Below are positions 17,574-25,718 of a DNA stretch of 64,000 nt, piece by piece. The first letter of the stretch is position 1. The number at the start of each line of letters is the position of its first letter. This DNA comes from an uncultured Pontibacter sp. (GTDB taxonomy: Bacteria > Bacteroidota > Bacteroidia > Cytophagales > Hymenobacteraceae). Position numbers and translations under genes: made by a program. Location of the stretch: the NCBI RefSeq assembly GCF_947495565.1, contig NZ_CANLZM010000002.1, positions 1-64,000 on the forward strand, given 5' to 3'. The notes under the pieces are model-generated. The model worked only from the letters and a program-made list of their open reading frames with translations, ran no database searches and was not told where the DNA came from.

Positions 17574-18321
17574 GTACTTGAGTATGTTTCGTAATTTCTG
17601 TTTGTATGATATTGAAAACCTGCTCCTTCAGCTGCGGCAGGTCCTGCAGTGTTAGCCCCTTCGTCTCGATCGGTTCGTGAATTACAATCTTGAGCGGGTG
17701 CCAACGCACTTTCAGTTTACCGTCCAGGTCGGGCAGGAAGTGCTGGTTGTAAGGCATGGTTACCGGCACTACCGGCACCTGCTTCTCAATGGCCAGTTTA
17801 AAAGGGCCGTCCTTAAATGCCATTAGCTGCTCGCCAGCTGTTTTAGGAATAGTGCCCTCCGGAAATATAGCCAGGCTACGCCCCTGCTCCAGTGTCTTTG
17901 CCGACTTAATATAGCTTTTGGCACTGCTGATGGCGTTTTTGCGGTCCACGGAAATGTATAGCTTTTCGTATACCTTGCCCCACAGCGGCACCTTGCACAG
18001 GTCGGCCTTGCCCACAAAGTTAAGAAATCCGGGAATGGCATGCAGCATCACCGGAATATCAAGATAGGAACTATGGTTAGCGGTAAAAATATAACGCTGC
18101 TTCGGGTTAAACTTCATGCGCCACTCCACCTGCAGCGGCGTCAGGAACATGCGTAGCGACGTGGAGGACCAGAACCTGTTAACGCCGTGCAACTGCCTGT
18201 ACCACTGCACCCGGCGCATCAGCACGGCCTGCAGCGGATACGTCACCACAAAAGGGAGAACAAACCAGGTAACACACCAGGTAGTATAGAGCCGCTGTGA
18301 TATGTACTTTATGGCTTTCAT
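17515..18321 (-). CDS. plsC: 1-acyl-sn-glycerol-3-phosphate acyltransferase (PlsC family)
   Basis: Acylates lysophosphatidic acid to phosphatidic acid at the inner membrane. In 268 residues the HX4D catalytic motif is H83-D88 in NHSSYLD, and the substrate-binding motif is FPEGT (153-157). A hydrophobic N-terminus (about 10-36) suggests a membrane anchor. A TAnnTTTG element (18327-18334, minus) ends only 5 nt before the start codon. The last 19 codons overlap gatC, and the C-terminal tail (about HVNKYSNHPQNSAFSKAGV) looks unconstrained, as if the frame read into gatC. Confidence 0.9.
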   Translation of the reverse strand: MKAIKYISQRLYTTWCVTWFVLPFVVTYPLQAVLMRRVQWYRQLHGVNRFWSSTSLRMFLTPLQVEWRMKFNPKQRYIFTANHSSYLDIPVMLHAIPGFLNFVGKADLCKVPLWGKVYEKLYISVDRKNAISSAKSYIKSAKTLEQGRSLAIFPEGTIPKTAGEQLMAFKDGPFKLAIEKQVPVVPVTMPYNQHFLPDLDGKLKVRWHPLKIVIHEPIETKGLTLQDLPQLKEQVFNIIQTEITKHTQVHVNKYSNHPQNSAFSKAGV

Positions 18322-18482
18322 GTATCCAAATGTAAGTATAATCCCTTAGTTTGCCATTGCCTTGGCTGCCCGTATAACGCAGTAATATACAGCTTTTATA
18401 CTTTGCTGAAGCATAAAAACTACAACTGCTCCTCGTCCCGTGCCTCCTTGTAATGCTGCTATAGCGCTAGCGTTCATGCTTG

Positions 18483-18521
18483 CGCCAGCTCATTGTCTGA
18501 CATGTTGCTTACATCCTGCCC
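18483..18521. repeat. 39-bp duplicate of an ABC ATPase gene segment
   Basis: 18483-18521 matches 13859-13897 at 38 of 39 positions, in the same orientation. At 13.9 kb it codes for [13 protein letters not shown] of the LolD/MacB-type ATPase. Here it forms the 3' end of the Nudix gene, in another frame, and supplies its stop codon. Such identity is too long for chance and suggests a recombination or copy event. Confidence 0.8.
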
Positions 18522-19072
18522 TGCTCCTGCAGCAGAAAAGCGGCCTTCAGGATACCGGCCACGCTGATGGCATCGGTTATCTCGTTGTTCATGGCCATGC
18601 GCACCGCCTCTTTAAAAGGCACTTTCTTGATGTGCAGTTCCTCCGTTTCTTCAAAAGCAGTTTCGCCGGCGGTTAGTTCCTCCGCCAGAAAAACAAAACC
18701 TTCTTCGTCGGTTACGGAGTTGGAAGTATGCAGGCGGCAGATGTTGGTCCAGCGGGCGGCGGTAAAGCCTGTTTCCTCTTGCAGCTCACGCTTCGCGGAT
18801 TCTAAAATGTCGTTTTCTATGAGGCCTCCGCCCATTGGTATTTCCCAGCTGTACTCGTTGAGCGGGTAGCGGTACTGCCCGATGAGGTAAGTATAACCCT
18901 CGTCATCTATGGGGATAATGCCGATAGCTTTGTTTTTCATGCTTACCACACCGTAAATGCCTTCGCCGCCGCCAGGGTTCAGCACCTTGTCTTCTCGTAC
19001 TTTTATCCAGGGGTTTTGGTAAACCGGCTTGCTGGATAGGGTGGTCCAGGGGTTATGCGTCTCGTCGATCAT
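18509..19072 (-). CDS. Nudix hydrolase, ADP-ribose pyrophosphatase-like
   Basis: Nudix enzymes hydrolyse nucleoside diphosphates linked to another group. WEIPMGGGL precedes a Nudix box ending KRELQEETGF, so the catalytic RE..EE.G core is intact; the box's first glutamate position is asparagine. The fold and box position resemble ADP-ribose pyrophosphatases. The start at 19072 (187 residues, MIDETHNPW) is preferred to 19096 because a TAnnTTTG promoter element covers 19094-19101. The last codons and the stop come from the 39-bp segment shared with the ABC ATPase gene, so the native C-terminus may have been replaced. Confidence 0.85.
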   Translation of the reverse strand: MIDETHNPWTTLSSKPVYQNPWIKVREDKVLNPGGGEGIYGVVSMKNKAIGIIPIDDEGYTYLIGQYRYPLNEYSWEIPMGGGLIENDILESAKRELQEETGFTAARWTNICRLHTSNSVTDEEGFVFLAEELTAGETAFEETEELHIKKVPFKEAVRMAMNNEITDAISVAGILKAAFLLQEQGRM

Positions 19073-19093
19073 AGCTTGTACTTGTTTCTGCTG

Positions 19094-19101
19094 CAAAGAT
19101 A
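19094..19101 (-). promoter_or_regulatory. Candidate -7 element for the Nudix gene
   Basis: Minus strand reads TATCTTTG, a match to TAnnTTTG, 22 nt upstream of the preferred start at 19072. No convincing -33 element is visible. Confidence 0.4.
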
Positions 19102-19273
19102 GTTTTTTTGGGTTGTAAGACGAGTGATTTGCTTGTTGGTGAAAACACCAGCAAGGGCAGGAATATATTTAAAGTAAGGTTTTTGAGAATGAGGTAAAAT
19201 GGTTTGAAACAAAGCATCTCTTGCCGCCTCCCATTGTGTTTGGGAAAATACTTCTTGCTCCTCCCCGCTGGCG

Positions 19274-19321
19274 CGAGTTTTCAACTCGTGTCTTAAAATG
19301 AAGTTGAGTTTGCAACTCAAC
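19274..19321. repeat. REP-like double hairpin
   Basis: Two hairpins: 19274-19288 (CGAGTT, loop TTC, AACTCG) and 19303-19321 (GTTGAGTT, loop TGC, AACTCAAC). Preceding GGCG and following GTG match the context of the first hairpin in the RAYT right flank (49873-49892). The stem sequences differ while pairing is kept. The second hairpin is also one end of the dispersed repeat. Confidence 0.65.
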
Positions 19322-19700
19322 TGGCCTGAAGAGTTATACTTTAGCCGCTGCTTTCTTCAATTGGACACAAGCTATCCTTTCTAATCGTTAGTTCATCCAC
19401 GGCTTTACAACCTATTTGTTTCACTTCTGGCTTTGGCTCCCTCCAGGCCGGGAGGCCTCGTCTTCCCGCATCGCGCTGTGTTCCCTTCCTTTGCTACCCT
19501 TCGGTCGCAATGCCCTCACGGGCACCGGAATCTCACAAGGCGCTCTTTGTCGAGGGCCCCTACCCCCACGGAAAGACTGGGATCAGTTTTCAATAGACAC
19601 TGCTGACGGAGCTTCTACAGAATTCCCCTCCTTAGACTAGTGAGAACGAGAGTTCGAAACTAGCGAGCGTAGCTCTGAGAGGTTAGGGGTGGTTGGACCA
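19303..19700 (+). repeat. Dispersed repeat, copy A
   Basis: About 400 bp without a supportable gene, matching the reverse complement of 54788-55143 in ordered blocks. These include the GTTGAGTT hairpin, GGCCTGAAGAGTTATACTTT, CCACGGCTTTACA, CTTTGGCTCCCTC, GCATCGCGCTGTG, GGGATCAGTTTTC, TGCTGACGGAGCTTC and GGGGTGGTTGGA. The copies have diverged with indels. CGAGGGCCCCTACCCCCA (19551-19568) also occurs at 54740-54757 but in direct orientation, so the element is a mosaic. The rest of 19102-19856 holds only this repeat, REP-like hairpins and the acs terminator. Confidence 0.8.
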
Positions 19701-19798
19701 GGCACTGCGAAAATCCTGTTCATCCATGCATCCTGAAAATTCTGATTCTGACAAATAAGAACGCGCTGAAAGCCAGATATGGCTGAAACCAGCAACAA

Positions 19799-19828
19799 AA
19801 ACCCCTGTAGCAGCGGCTACAGGGGTTT
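19799..19828 (-). terminator. acs terminator
   Basis: Perfect 13-bp stem (19799-19811 with 19816-19828) around a 4-nt loop. The minus strand continues into a T-rich run. It lies 29 nt past the acs stop codon. Confidence 0.88.
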
Positions 19829-19856
19829 AAAAATTCAGCTAAACTAATTTTATAAT

Positions 19857-21755
19857 TTATAGAGCACCAGCCTTTATCTCTTCTACCACCTCCGGATCGA
19901 GTAGTGTAGAAGTATCGCCGAGGTTAGACGTATCTCCTTCGGCTACTTTGCGCAGGATGCGACGCATGATTTTGCCGGAGCGCGTTTTTGGCAGGCCGCT
20001 CACGATTTGGATCTTGTCCGGTTTTGCGATTTTACCGATTTTCTCCACCACCGTCTCGATGATCTCAGCGCGCAGGTATTCTTCTTTCTCCGGTTTGTCT
20101 TTAATGATAACGAAGGCGTAAATGCCCTGGCCCTTGACATCGTGCGGGTAACCCACCACGGCAGACTCTACCACATGCTCGTTGTGATTGATGGCTTCCT
20201 CTATTTCTGCTGTACCGAAACGGTGTCCCGATACATTTATGACGTCATCTACACGGCCAATAATACGATATAGACCGTTCTCGTCGCGCTTGGCGCCATC
20301 TCCGGTAAAGTATAAACCTTTATATGTAGAGAAGTAGCTGAGGCGGGCACGTTCGTGGTCGCCATAAGTCGTGCGTATCATACCTGGCCACGGGAACTTT
20401 ACGCACAGGTACCCCTCCACACCGTTCTCTTTAATTTCATTTCCGTCGCTGTCTACCAGTATCGGTTGTACGCCCGGCAGCGGAAGGCCGGCGTGGCTTG
20501 GCTTCATCGGAGTTACATCAGCCAGCGTGGAAATCATGATGCCTCCGGTTTCGGTTTGCCACCACGTATCCACCACCGGGCAGTCTTCCTTGCCAACGTG
20601 TGTATGGTACCAATGCCAAGCTTCTTCATTTATAGGTTCTCCTACAGAGCCCAACACGCGGAGCGAATCCAGGCTATAAGAGAGCACATCATCAAGATCT
20701 CCGGCCATGAGCGCGCGAATAGCGGTTGGGGCAGTATAGAAGATGGTCACGCCAAACTTATCCACCACCTGCCAGAAACGGCCGTTATCCGGATAGGTCG
20801 GTACGCCTTCAAACATCAGCGTGGTTGCGCCACTCAGCAGCGGGCCGTAGAGCAGGTATGTATGGCCCGTTATCCAGCCGATGTCTGCCGTACACCAGTA
20901 TACATCGCTTTCCTGGTACTGAAACACGTTGCAGAAGCTGTATTGGGCATACACCATGTAGCCGCCGCAGGTATGTACCACGCCTTTCGGCTTGCCCGTG
21001 GAGCCTGAAGTATAAAGTATAAACAGCATATCTTCGGCGTCCATTTCCTCGGCTGGGCAATCTTTGCTCACAGTCTGCACCTCCTCATGATACCACACAT
21101 CACGGCCTTCCACCATGTTCACTGCCCAGCCCAGGCGCTCTATCACAATCACTTTCTCTACGGAAGTACAGTTTTCCAAAGCCTCGTCTACCACGCGTTT
21201 TACGGGTATTTGTTTAGTTCCGCGATTCAGTCCATCGGAGGTAAGCACCATGCTGCACCGGGCATCGTTTATCCTGTCGGCCATGGCTACGGCGGAGAAA
21301 CCGGCAAACACCACGGAGTGAATGGCACCGATACGCGCACAAGCCAGTACCGCAACCGACAGCTCCGGAATCATGGGCATATAAATGCAGATGCGGTCGC
21401 CTTTCTTGGCTCCGTTTTTCTTGAGCACGTTAGCGAACTGGCATACCTTCTCGTGCAGCTCGCGGTAAGTATAGCGTACAAATCTTTCTTTCGGGTCATT
21501 TGGCTCCCAGATCAGGGCCAGTTTATTGCCACGGGTTTTCAGGTGGCGGTCCAGGCAATTTTCAGTGATATTGAGCTTGCCGCCCTGAAACCACTTTACG
21601 CTCGGCTCGTCAAAATTCCACTCCAGTGTTTTTTCCCACTTCTTGCGCCAGGTAAAAGTATCAGCTATATCAGCCCAAAAACCTTCCGGGTCTTCTACGC
21701 TGCGCTTGTAAGCATCCTGGTACTCGTCGTAGGTTTTAACTTGATAGTTCGTCAT
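19857..21755 (-). CDS. acs: Acetyl-CoA synthetase (AMP-forming)
   Basis: Converts acetate, ATP and CoA to acetyl-CoA through acetyl-AMP. At 632 residues it has the usual length. Visible motifs are the P-loop-like YTSGSTGKPKG, DTWWQTETGG (adenine/acyl site), YFTGDGAKRDENG, GRVDDVINVSGHR and the C-terminal PKTRSGKIMRRILRK, whose lysine after SG is the residue acetylated in known Acs enzymes. It stands alone with its own terminator. With MeaB and the mutase genes it suggests active handling of short-chain acyl-CoAs. Confidence 0.97.
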   Translation of the reverse strand: MTNYQVKTYDEYQDAYKRSVEDPEGFWADIADTFTWRKKWEKTLEWNFDEPSVKWFQGGKLNITENCLDRHLKTRGNKLALIWEPNDPKERFVRYTYRELHEKVCQFANVLKKNGAKKGDRICIYMPMIPELSVAVLACARIGAIHSVVFAGFSAVAMADRINDARCSMVLTSDGLNRGTKQIPVKRVVDEALENCTSVEKVIVIERLGWAVNMVEGRDVWYHEEVQTVSKDCPAEEMDAEDMLFILYTSGSTGKPKGVVHTCGGYMVYAQYSFCNVFQYQESDVYWCTADIGWITGHTYLLYGPLLSGATTLMFEGVPTYPDNGRFWQVVDKFGVTIFYTAPTAIRALMAGDLDDVLSYSLDSLRVLGSVGEPINEEAWHWYHTHVGKEDCPVVDTWWQTETGGIMISTLADVTPMKPSHAGLPLPGVQPILVDSDGNEIKENGVEGYLCVKFPWPGMIRTTYGDHERARLSYFSTYKGLYFTGDGAKRDENGLYRIIGRVDDVINVSGHRFGTAEIEEAINHNEHVVESAVVGYPHDVKGQGIYAFVIIKDKPEKEEYLRAEIIETVVEKIGKIAKPDKIQIVSGLPKTRSGKIMRRILRKVAEGDTSNLGDTSTLLDPEVVEEIKAGAL

Positions 21756-22001
21756 GGCAAGATTTAGTTCTTGGTTAGGTTTTGTTTTAAGGTGTTTAAA
21801 AGCATATCGGGCAAATCGGATCTCTCACAGGCAGGTACATTTTTAGCGAGTGAACACATAACTGTACCAAATATGCATATCTTCAGACAATTAGCAAAAT
21901 ATATAAAAACCCTATGTCATTACATACCTATTTAGCAGAAAACGGATGGATACGAAGCGTATATTGAAAGTAAGCAGCTCAAAATAAGAATTTTACCAGA
22001 A

Positions 22002-22730
22002 CTACATATCTCGCACAGACACTACCACTTCTGTAAACTTGTTGATGCTGTTCAGGAAATTGACAATCTTTATGCTTACTTCTTCTGCCGAGGCTAATTC
22101 GTTATCGGCTTTATAATCCCGAAATTTTTCTACGGTGCTAAAACGGCTAGCGTCACTTTCCCTGATCTGTTCCTGCATGTGCGTATCCACTACCCCCGGC
22201 GACAGTGCATACACTCTTACTCCGGTGCCGCGCTTGTCCTGCTCCAGCTGCACTGTATGCGACAGCATATCCATGGCGGCTTTGGATGCGCAGTAGCTGG
22301 CCCAACCATCTACGGGGTACTTGCCTGCACCCGAGCTAATATTTACGACTACCTTCTGCGCCTGCTGCTCCTTGTATACTTCTAAGAAAGTGTTCATCAG
22401 CATGGCTGGCACAATCACATTCACATCAAATACAAACTCAAACCGCTCATTAGGCATTCCCTCGCCCACGTAGCCGATGTCTCCGAGCACACCTGCGTTA
22501 TTAATCAGCACCAGCTTTTCGGCATCTTTGTAAGGCAGGAAAACTTTCTGCAGGTTATGTTCTACAGCCTCAATGTCAGAAAAATCGAGGGGCTGGTGGC
22601 GGTAGTTCGGGTGTTTGATGCTGCAGGTGCGCGATACGCCCACTACATGGTTATTCTCGTCCTTCAGCAGTTCCTCGGCTAACGCCTTGCCTATGCCTTT
22701 GCTGGCTCCGGTGATGATATAGATGTTCAT
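22002..22730 (-). CDS. Short-chain dehydrogenase/reductase
   Basis: A 242-residue Rossmann enzyme. NAD(P)-binding GASKGIGKA starts at residue 8, NNAG follows at mid-protein, and the catalytic Ser-Tyr-Lys set is in SSGAGKY and YCASKAA. The sequence resembles sepiapterin/benzil reductase-like SDRs, but the substrate cannot be decided. The start codon directly follows the AACTTTCTAACT arm of a bracket repeat, leaving no Shine-Dalgarno sequence. Confidence 0.88.
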   Translation of the reverse strand: MNIYIITGASKGIGKALAEELLKDENNHVVGVSRTCSIKHPNYRHQPLDFSDIEAVEHNLQKVFLPYKDAEKLVLINNAGVLGDIGYVGEGMPNERFEFVFDVNVIVPAMLMNTFLEVYKEQQAQKVVVNISSGAGKYPVDGWASYCASKAAMDMLSHTVQLEQDKRGTGVRVYALSPGVVDTHMQEQIRESDASRFSTVEKFRDYKADNELASAEEVSIKIVNFLNSINKFTEVVVSVRDM

Positions 22731-22945
22731 AGTTAGAAAGTTAAAAAGTCAGGAAGTTAAAAGGTTGGGAGTTAGGATTACGGATACATACGCTGGAAAG
22801 GTTAGTTGACATGATTCATCTTTTACATTGCTGTAACTGTTATTGCTGATCATAAATACAACAACTTCATCCCTGACCCAACATTGCGCTTGGTAGTTGC
22901 AGCCATTCTTTATACTTGTTTAAAGTATAAAACCACAGCCAAAAC

Positions 22946-22987
22946 AAAAAGCCAGCACCTCTGCTTTAGCAGAAACACTGGCTTTTT
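22946..22987 (-). terminator. hslU terminator
   Basis: AAAAAGCCAG (22946-22955) pairs with CTGGCTTTTT (22978-22987); an inner TCTGC/GCAGA hairpin lies in the loop. On the minus strand the stem ends in T-rich sequence. It lies 84 nt after hslU. Confidence 0.75.
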
Positions 22988-23028
22988 ATTCCTCATGCAA
23001 GTCGCAGACCTGCTTTTATACTTTGGCA

Positions 23029-23043
23029 CGGAAGTGACTTCCG
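23029..23043. repeat. Solitary REP-like hairpin
   Basis: CGGAAGT-G-ACTTCCG with a GGCA prefix. The stem sequence is the same as the hairpin at 49877-49891 in the right flank of the RAYT unit. It lies 28 nt past the hslU stop codon. Confidence 0.6.
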
Positions 23044-23070
23044 CACCAGGCAAACTTTCTAACTTTCTAA

Positions 23071-24462
23071 CTATAGTATATACTGGCTCAGGTCACGGTT
23101 TTTCACCATGCCAGACAGCTTCTCCTGCACCATTTCGCGGGTAACCAGGATGTGGGCATTGGCTCCGATCTTGTCCGGCACATCAAACAGAATATCGTTT
23201 AGCAGGCGACTCATGACCGTGTGCAGGCGGCGGGCACCGATATTTTCCACCTCAGTATTTACCTCGTAGGCAATAGAAGCGATTTCGTCCAGGGATTCGT
23301 CGTTAAAACTCAGTTCCACCTCTTCTGCCGACAGCAGCGCCTCATACTGCTTGGTAAGCGCATTTTTCGGGAATTTCAGGATCTGGTAGAAGTCGTCTTT
23401 GGTCAGGCTGTCCAGTTCCACGCGGATTGGGAAACGGCCCTGAAGCTCTGGAATCAGATCGGATGGCTTAGCCACATGAAACGCACCGGCGGCAATAAAC
23501 AGAATATGGTCGGTATTGATGATGCCATACTTGGTGTTCACCGTGGAACCTTCCACAATCGGGAGCAGGTCGCGCTGCACACCTTCGCGGCTCACGTCCG
23601 GACCGCTGCCTTTTTTGCTGGAGCTCGCTACTTTGTCAATCTCATCGATAAAGATGACGCCTGAGTTTTCTGCCTTAAAAATGGCTTCCTCCTTCACCTC
23701 ATCCATATCAATCAGCTTAGAAGCCTCTTCTTCCAATAAGATTTTTCGCGCCTCCGCAATGCTAACTTTGCGCTTTTTGGTCTTCTTAGGCATCATGCCG
23801 CTGATCATCTCCTGGATGTTCATCATGGAAGCCTCATCCATACCCGGCCCCATCACGCCCATGCCCGGCATGGAGCTTTGCTGTACCTTGATTTCGATTT
23901 TGCGGTCTTCCAACTCCCCGTTACGTATCTTCTCACGGAATTTCTCGCGGGTGCGCTCGTTCAGTTCAAAGTCGTTGTCCGGCATGGCATTCGGGTCCGC
24001 CGTAGTAGAGAACGATGGCGTAGAACGCCCCTGAATCGGCGGGATCAGCGCGTCAAGTATGATGTCTTCCACCACTTCGGCGGCTTTCTGCTTCACCTCC
24101 TCCTTTTTCTTCTGCTTCACCATGTTCACCGACTGCTCCACCAGGTCGCGAACCATACTTTCTACGTCGCGGCCCACATAGCCAACTTCTGTAAATTTTG
24201 AGGCCTCTACCTTGGTAAAAGGCGCATCGGCGATCTTGGCTAGTCGGCGGGCGATCTCTGTCTTACCCACACCTGTCGCCCCGATCATCAGGATATTGTT
24301 TGGTACAATATCACTTTGGATGCTTTTATCGGCGTTCATGCGGCGCCAACGGTTACGCAGCGCAATGGCCACGTTTCGCTTGGCGTCTTTCTGCCCAATG
24401 ATATATTTATCCAGCTCTGCTACAATCTGGGCTGGCGTTAACGATGCAATATTATCTAACAT
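23071..24462 (-). CDS. hslU: ATP-dependent protease ATPase subunit HslU
   Basis: HslU unfolds substrates and feeds them to the HslV peptidase. The 463-residue protein has a Walker A GATGVGKTE near residue 60, FIDEID as Walker B, and an intermediate I-domain with methionine- and glycine-rich sequence between about residues 170 and 235. It ends QYIL; HslU C-termini dock into HslV. hslV is not adjacent, which is common in this phylum. Right after the stop codon comes one arm of the bracket repeat. Confidence 0.95.
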   Translation of the reverse strand: MLDNIASLTPAQIVAELDKYIIGQKDAKRNVAIALRNRWRRMNADKSIQSDIVPNNILMIGATGVGKTEIARRLAKIADAPFTKVEASKFTEVGYVGRDVESMVRDLVEQSVNMVKQKKKEEVKQKAAEVVEDIILDALIPPIQGRSTPSFSTTADPNAMPDNDFELNERTREKFREKIRNGELEDRKIEIKVQQSSMPGMGVMGPGMDEASMMNIQEMISGMMPKKTKKRKVSIAEARKILLEEEASKLIDMDEVKEEAIFKAENSGVIFIDEIDKVASSSKKGSGPDVSREGVQRDLLPIVEGSTVNTKYGIINTDHILFIAAGAFHVAKPSDLIPELQGRFPIRVELDSLTKDDFYQILKFPKNALTKQYEALLSAEEVELSFNDESLDEIASIAYEVNTEVENIGARRLHTVMSRLLNDILFDVPDKIGANAHILVTREMVQEKLSGMVKNRDLSQYIL

Positions 24463-24530
24463 GTCTTCTTCTTGTGTTTATAAATCAAACCCGGCCTATT
24501 GCTAATACAAGCCATAGTGCCGTTTGGTTA

Positions 24531-25574
24531 TTAACTGCTCTTCTTTTTAAGGAACGAGCCGGTATTAGTGGCAATGGTGATGTAATGTGTGGCACCAGAC
24601 GGATGAAAAAAGGCACTCCCGTAGTTCAGCTCAAAGCTCCTAACCCGCAGCATGGCTCCCAAAGAAAATCCCGCCCCTCCTGCTTTACTGTCTAAACGAA
24701 GTTCTTTGCGGCGCAGGTGGTTGTAACCGGCCCGCAGCTGAAAGTTTTTGCTGAACACAAACTCGGCTCCTGCCACAAAGTGCCGTGCTATTTTATCGCC
24801 CAGTTGCTTCTCCTCCTTCACTTCGTTGCCGTTTTCATCCAGCTTTCCCGGCGCGTTAGGGTCTAGGTACACAATATCGAACTGGTACAGGCGGTGTGCT
24901 GTGAGCGAGAGCCTAACAGGCATGTGCTCCGGCTTATAGCTAATGCCCAATTGAGCATCCCAGGGCATCTGCTGCCGCTCTCCGCTATCGAATGGCTTTA
25001 CCTGGTAACCAACGTTTTTGAAGGCTAAGCCAACCGTAAAATCTTTCTCCGGATGCTTAAAAACAGCGCCCGCATCTGCCAAAATACCTACTGCCTGGTT
25101 GCCGGCTATACTTGACACAGCTACTTTTGCAGTTGCGCCAATCGTAAAAGCCTCTACTTCACGGGCATGGGTAATCGCCAAAGTATAATCATTTACGTTG
25201 AAAGCACCCTGCTCCGTACCTGTGGCATCGCGCTGCACAAAATCCCCGTAACTGAGGTAGTTTATACTTGCCGCCCAGCGCCCCAGTTTGTTAGAGTTGA
25301 AGGCGTACGCAGCATGGCTCTGCCTGATATCAGCCAAATAGCCGACGTAGCTCACACTCACCTGCTGGTCCATCTCCTGGTTTAACAAAGCTGGGTTAGC
25401 TGATACCATGTTTACGTCATGGCCTCCTGCCGTCACGTTTACTCCGCCTAAAGCCGCCTGCTTAGCGCTGGCTGGTAATTCCAGGAAAGGAAATCCCCGC
25501 TGGCCGCCCACCTGCGCCTGTGCCGTGAGCGCAAGGCCCAGCAGCGTGCAAAGTATGAGGGCAGCGGTTTTCAT
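24531..25574 (-). CDS. porQ: Type IX secretion system protein PorQ
   Basis: PorQ is an outer membrane beta-barrel protein of the PorV/PorQ type, linked to type IX secretion and surface attachment of cargo. The 347-residue protein has a signal peptide (about 1-20, LTAQAQ), the opening FPFLELPASAKQAALGG typical of the family, MVSANPALL, and alternating beta-strand pattern to the end. It lies between hslU and lon. The sorting-domain protein at 41.6 kb and the PorE-like protein at 28.4 kb show that type IX secretion is active here. Confidence 0.9.
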   Translation of the reverse strand: MKTAALILCTLLGLALTAQAQVGGQRGFPFLELPASAKQAALGGVNVTAGGHDVNMVSANPALLNQEMDQQVSVSYVGYLADIRQSHAAYAFNSNKLGRWAASINYLSYGDFVQRDATGTEQGAFNVNDYTLAITHAREVEAFTIGATAKVAVSSIAGNQAVGILADAGAVFKHPEKDFTVGLAFKNVGYQVKPFDSGERQQMPWDAQLGISYKPEHMPVRLSLTAHRLYQFDIVYLDPNAPGKLDENGNEVKEEKQLGDKIARHFVAGAEFVFSKNFQLRAGYNHLRRKELRLDSKAGGAGFSLGAMLRVRSFELNYGSAFFHPSGATHYITIATNTGSFLKKKSS

Positions 25575-25589
25575 GGGGATTCCAATTTT

Positions 25590-25625
25590 GAATGAGCGAA
25601 TGAGTGATTGAGTGAATGGTTGATT
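25590..25625. repeat. TGAGTGA ladder upstream of porQ
   Basis: Variants of GAATGAG/TGAGTGA in 7-8 nt steps, starting 16 nt upstream of the porQ start codon. On the coding strand it resembles the ladder before mutB (46932-46953). A weakly matching inverted stretch (TTAACCACTCAACAATT, near 25687-25703) lies by the lon stop codon, so this may be a decayed bracket. Confidence 0.5.
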
Positions 25626-25718
25626 TATTGCTGCTCAGCAAGTGTAAAAGCCCCAAAATATTGCGTCTCCACAGTACCAAATAATTTTAACCACTCAACA
25701 ATTAGTAGCAATCAACAG

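Larger units (their letters stand above)
22731..23072. repeat. Inverted ladder pair bracketing the hslU-SDR gap
   Basis: Arms 22731-22750 and 23053-23072 are inverted repeats matching at 18 of 20 positions, the first 12 without mismatch (AGTTAGAAAGTT/AACTTTCTAACT). The right arm touches the hslU stop codon. The left arm abuts the SDR start codon and continues as a looser ladder to about 22776. The 340-bp gap they enclose holds no gene, only the hslU terminator and a REP-like hairpin. Confidence 0.75.

Noticed and set aside
19069..19320. 83-residue minus-strand frame between the Nudix gene and the repeat
   Set aside because: It begins inside the REP-like hairpins and ends in the Nudix leader; I recognise no family.
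19416..19640. Frame in dispersed repeat copy A
   Set aside because: Translated repeat; the frame is broken by indels in copy B, so coding is unlikely.
20355..21767. Long plus-strand frames opposite acs (217 and 226 residues)
   Set aside because: Shadow frames of a clear acetyl-CoA synthetase gene; no motifs or start signals.
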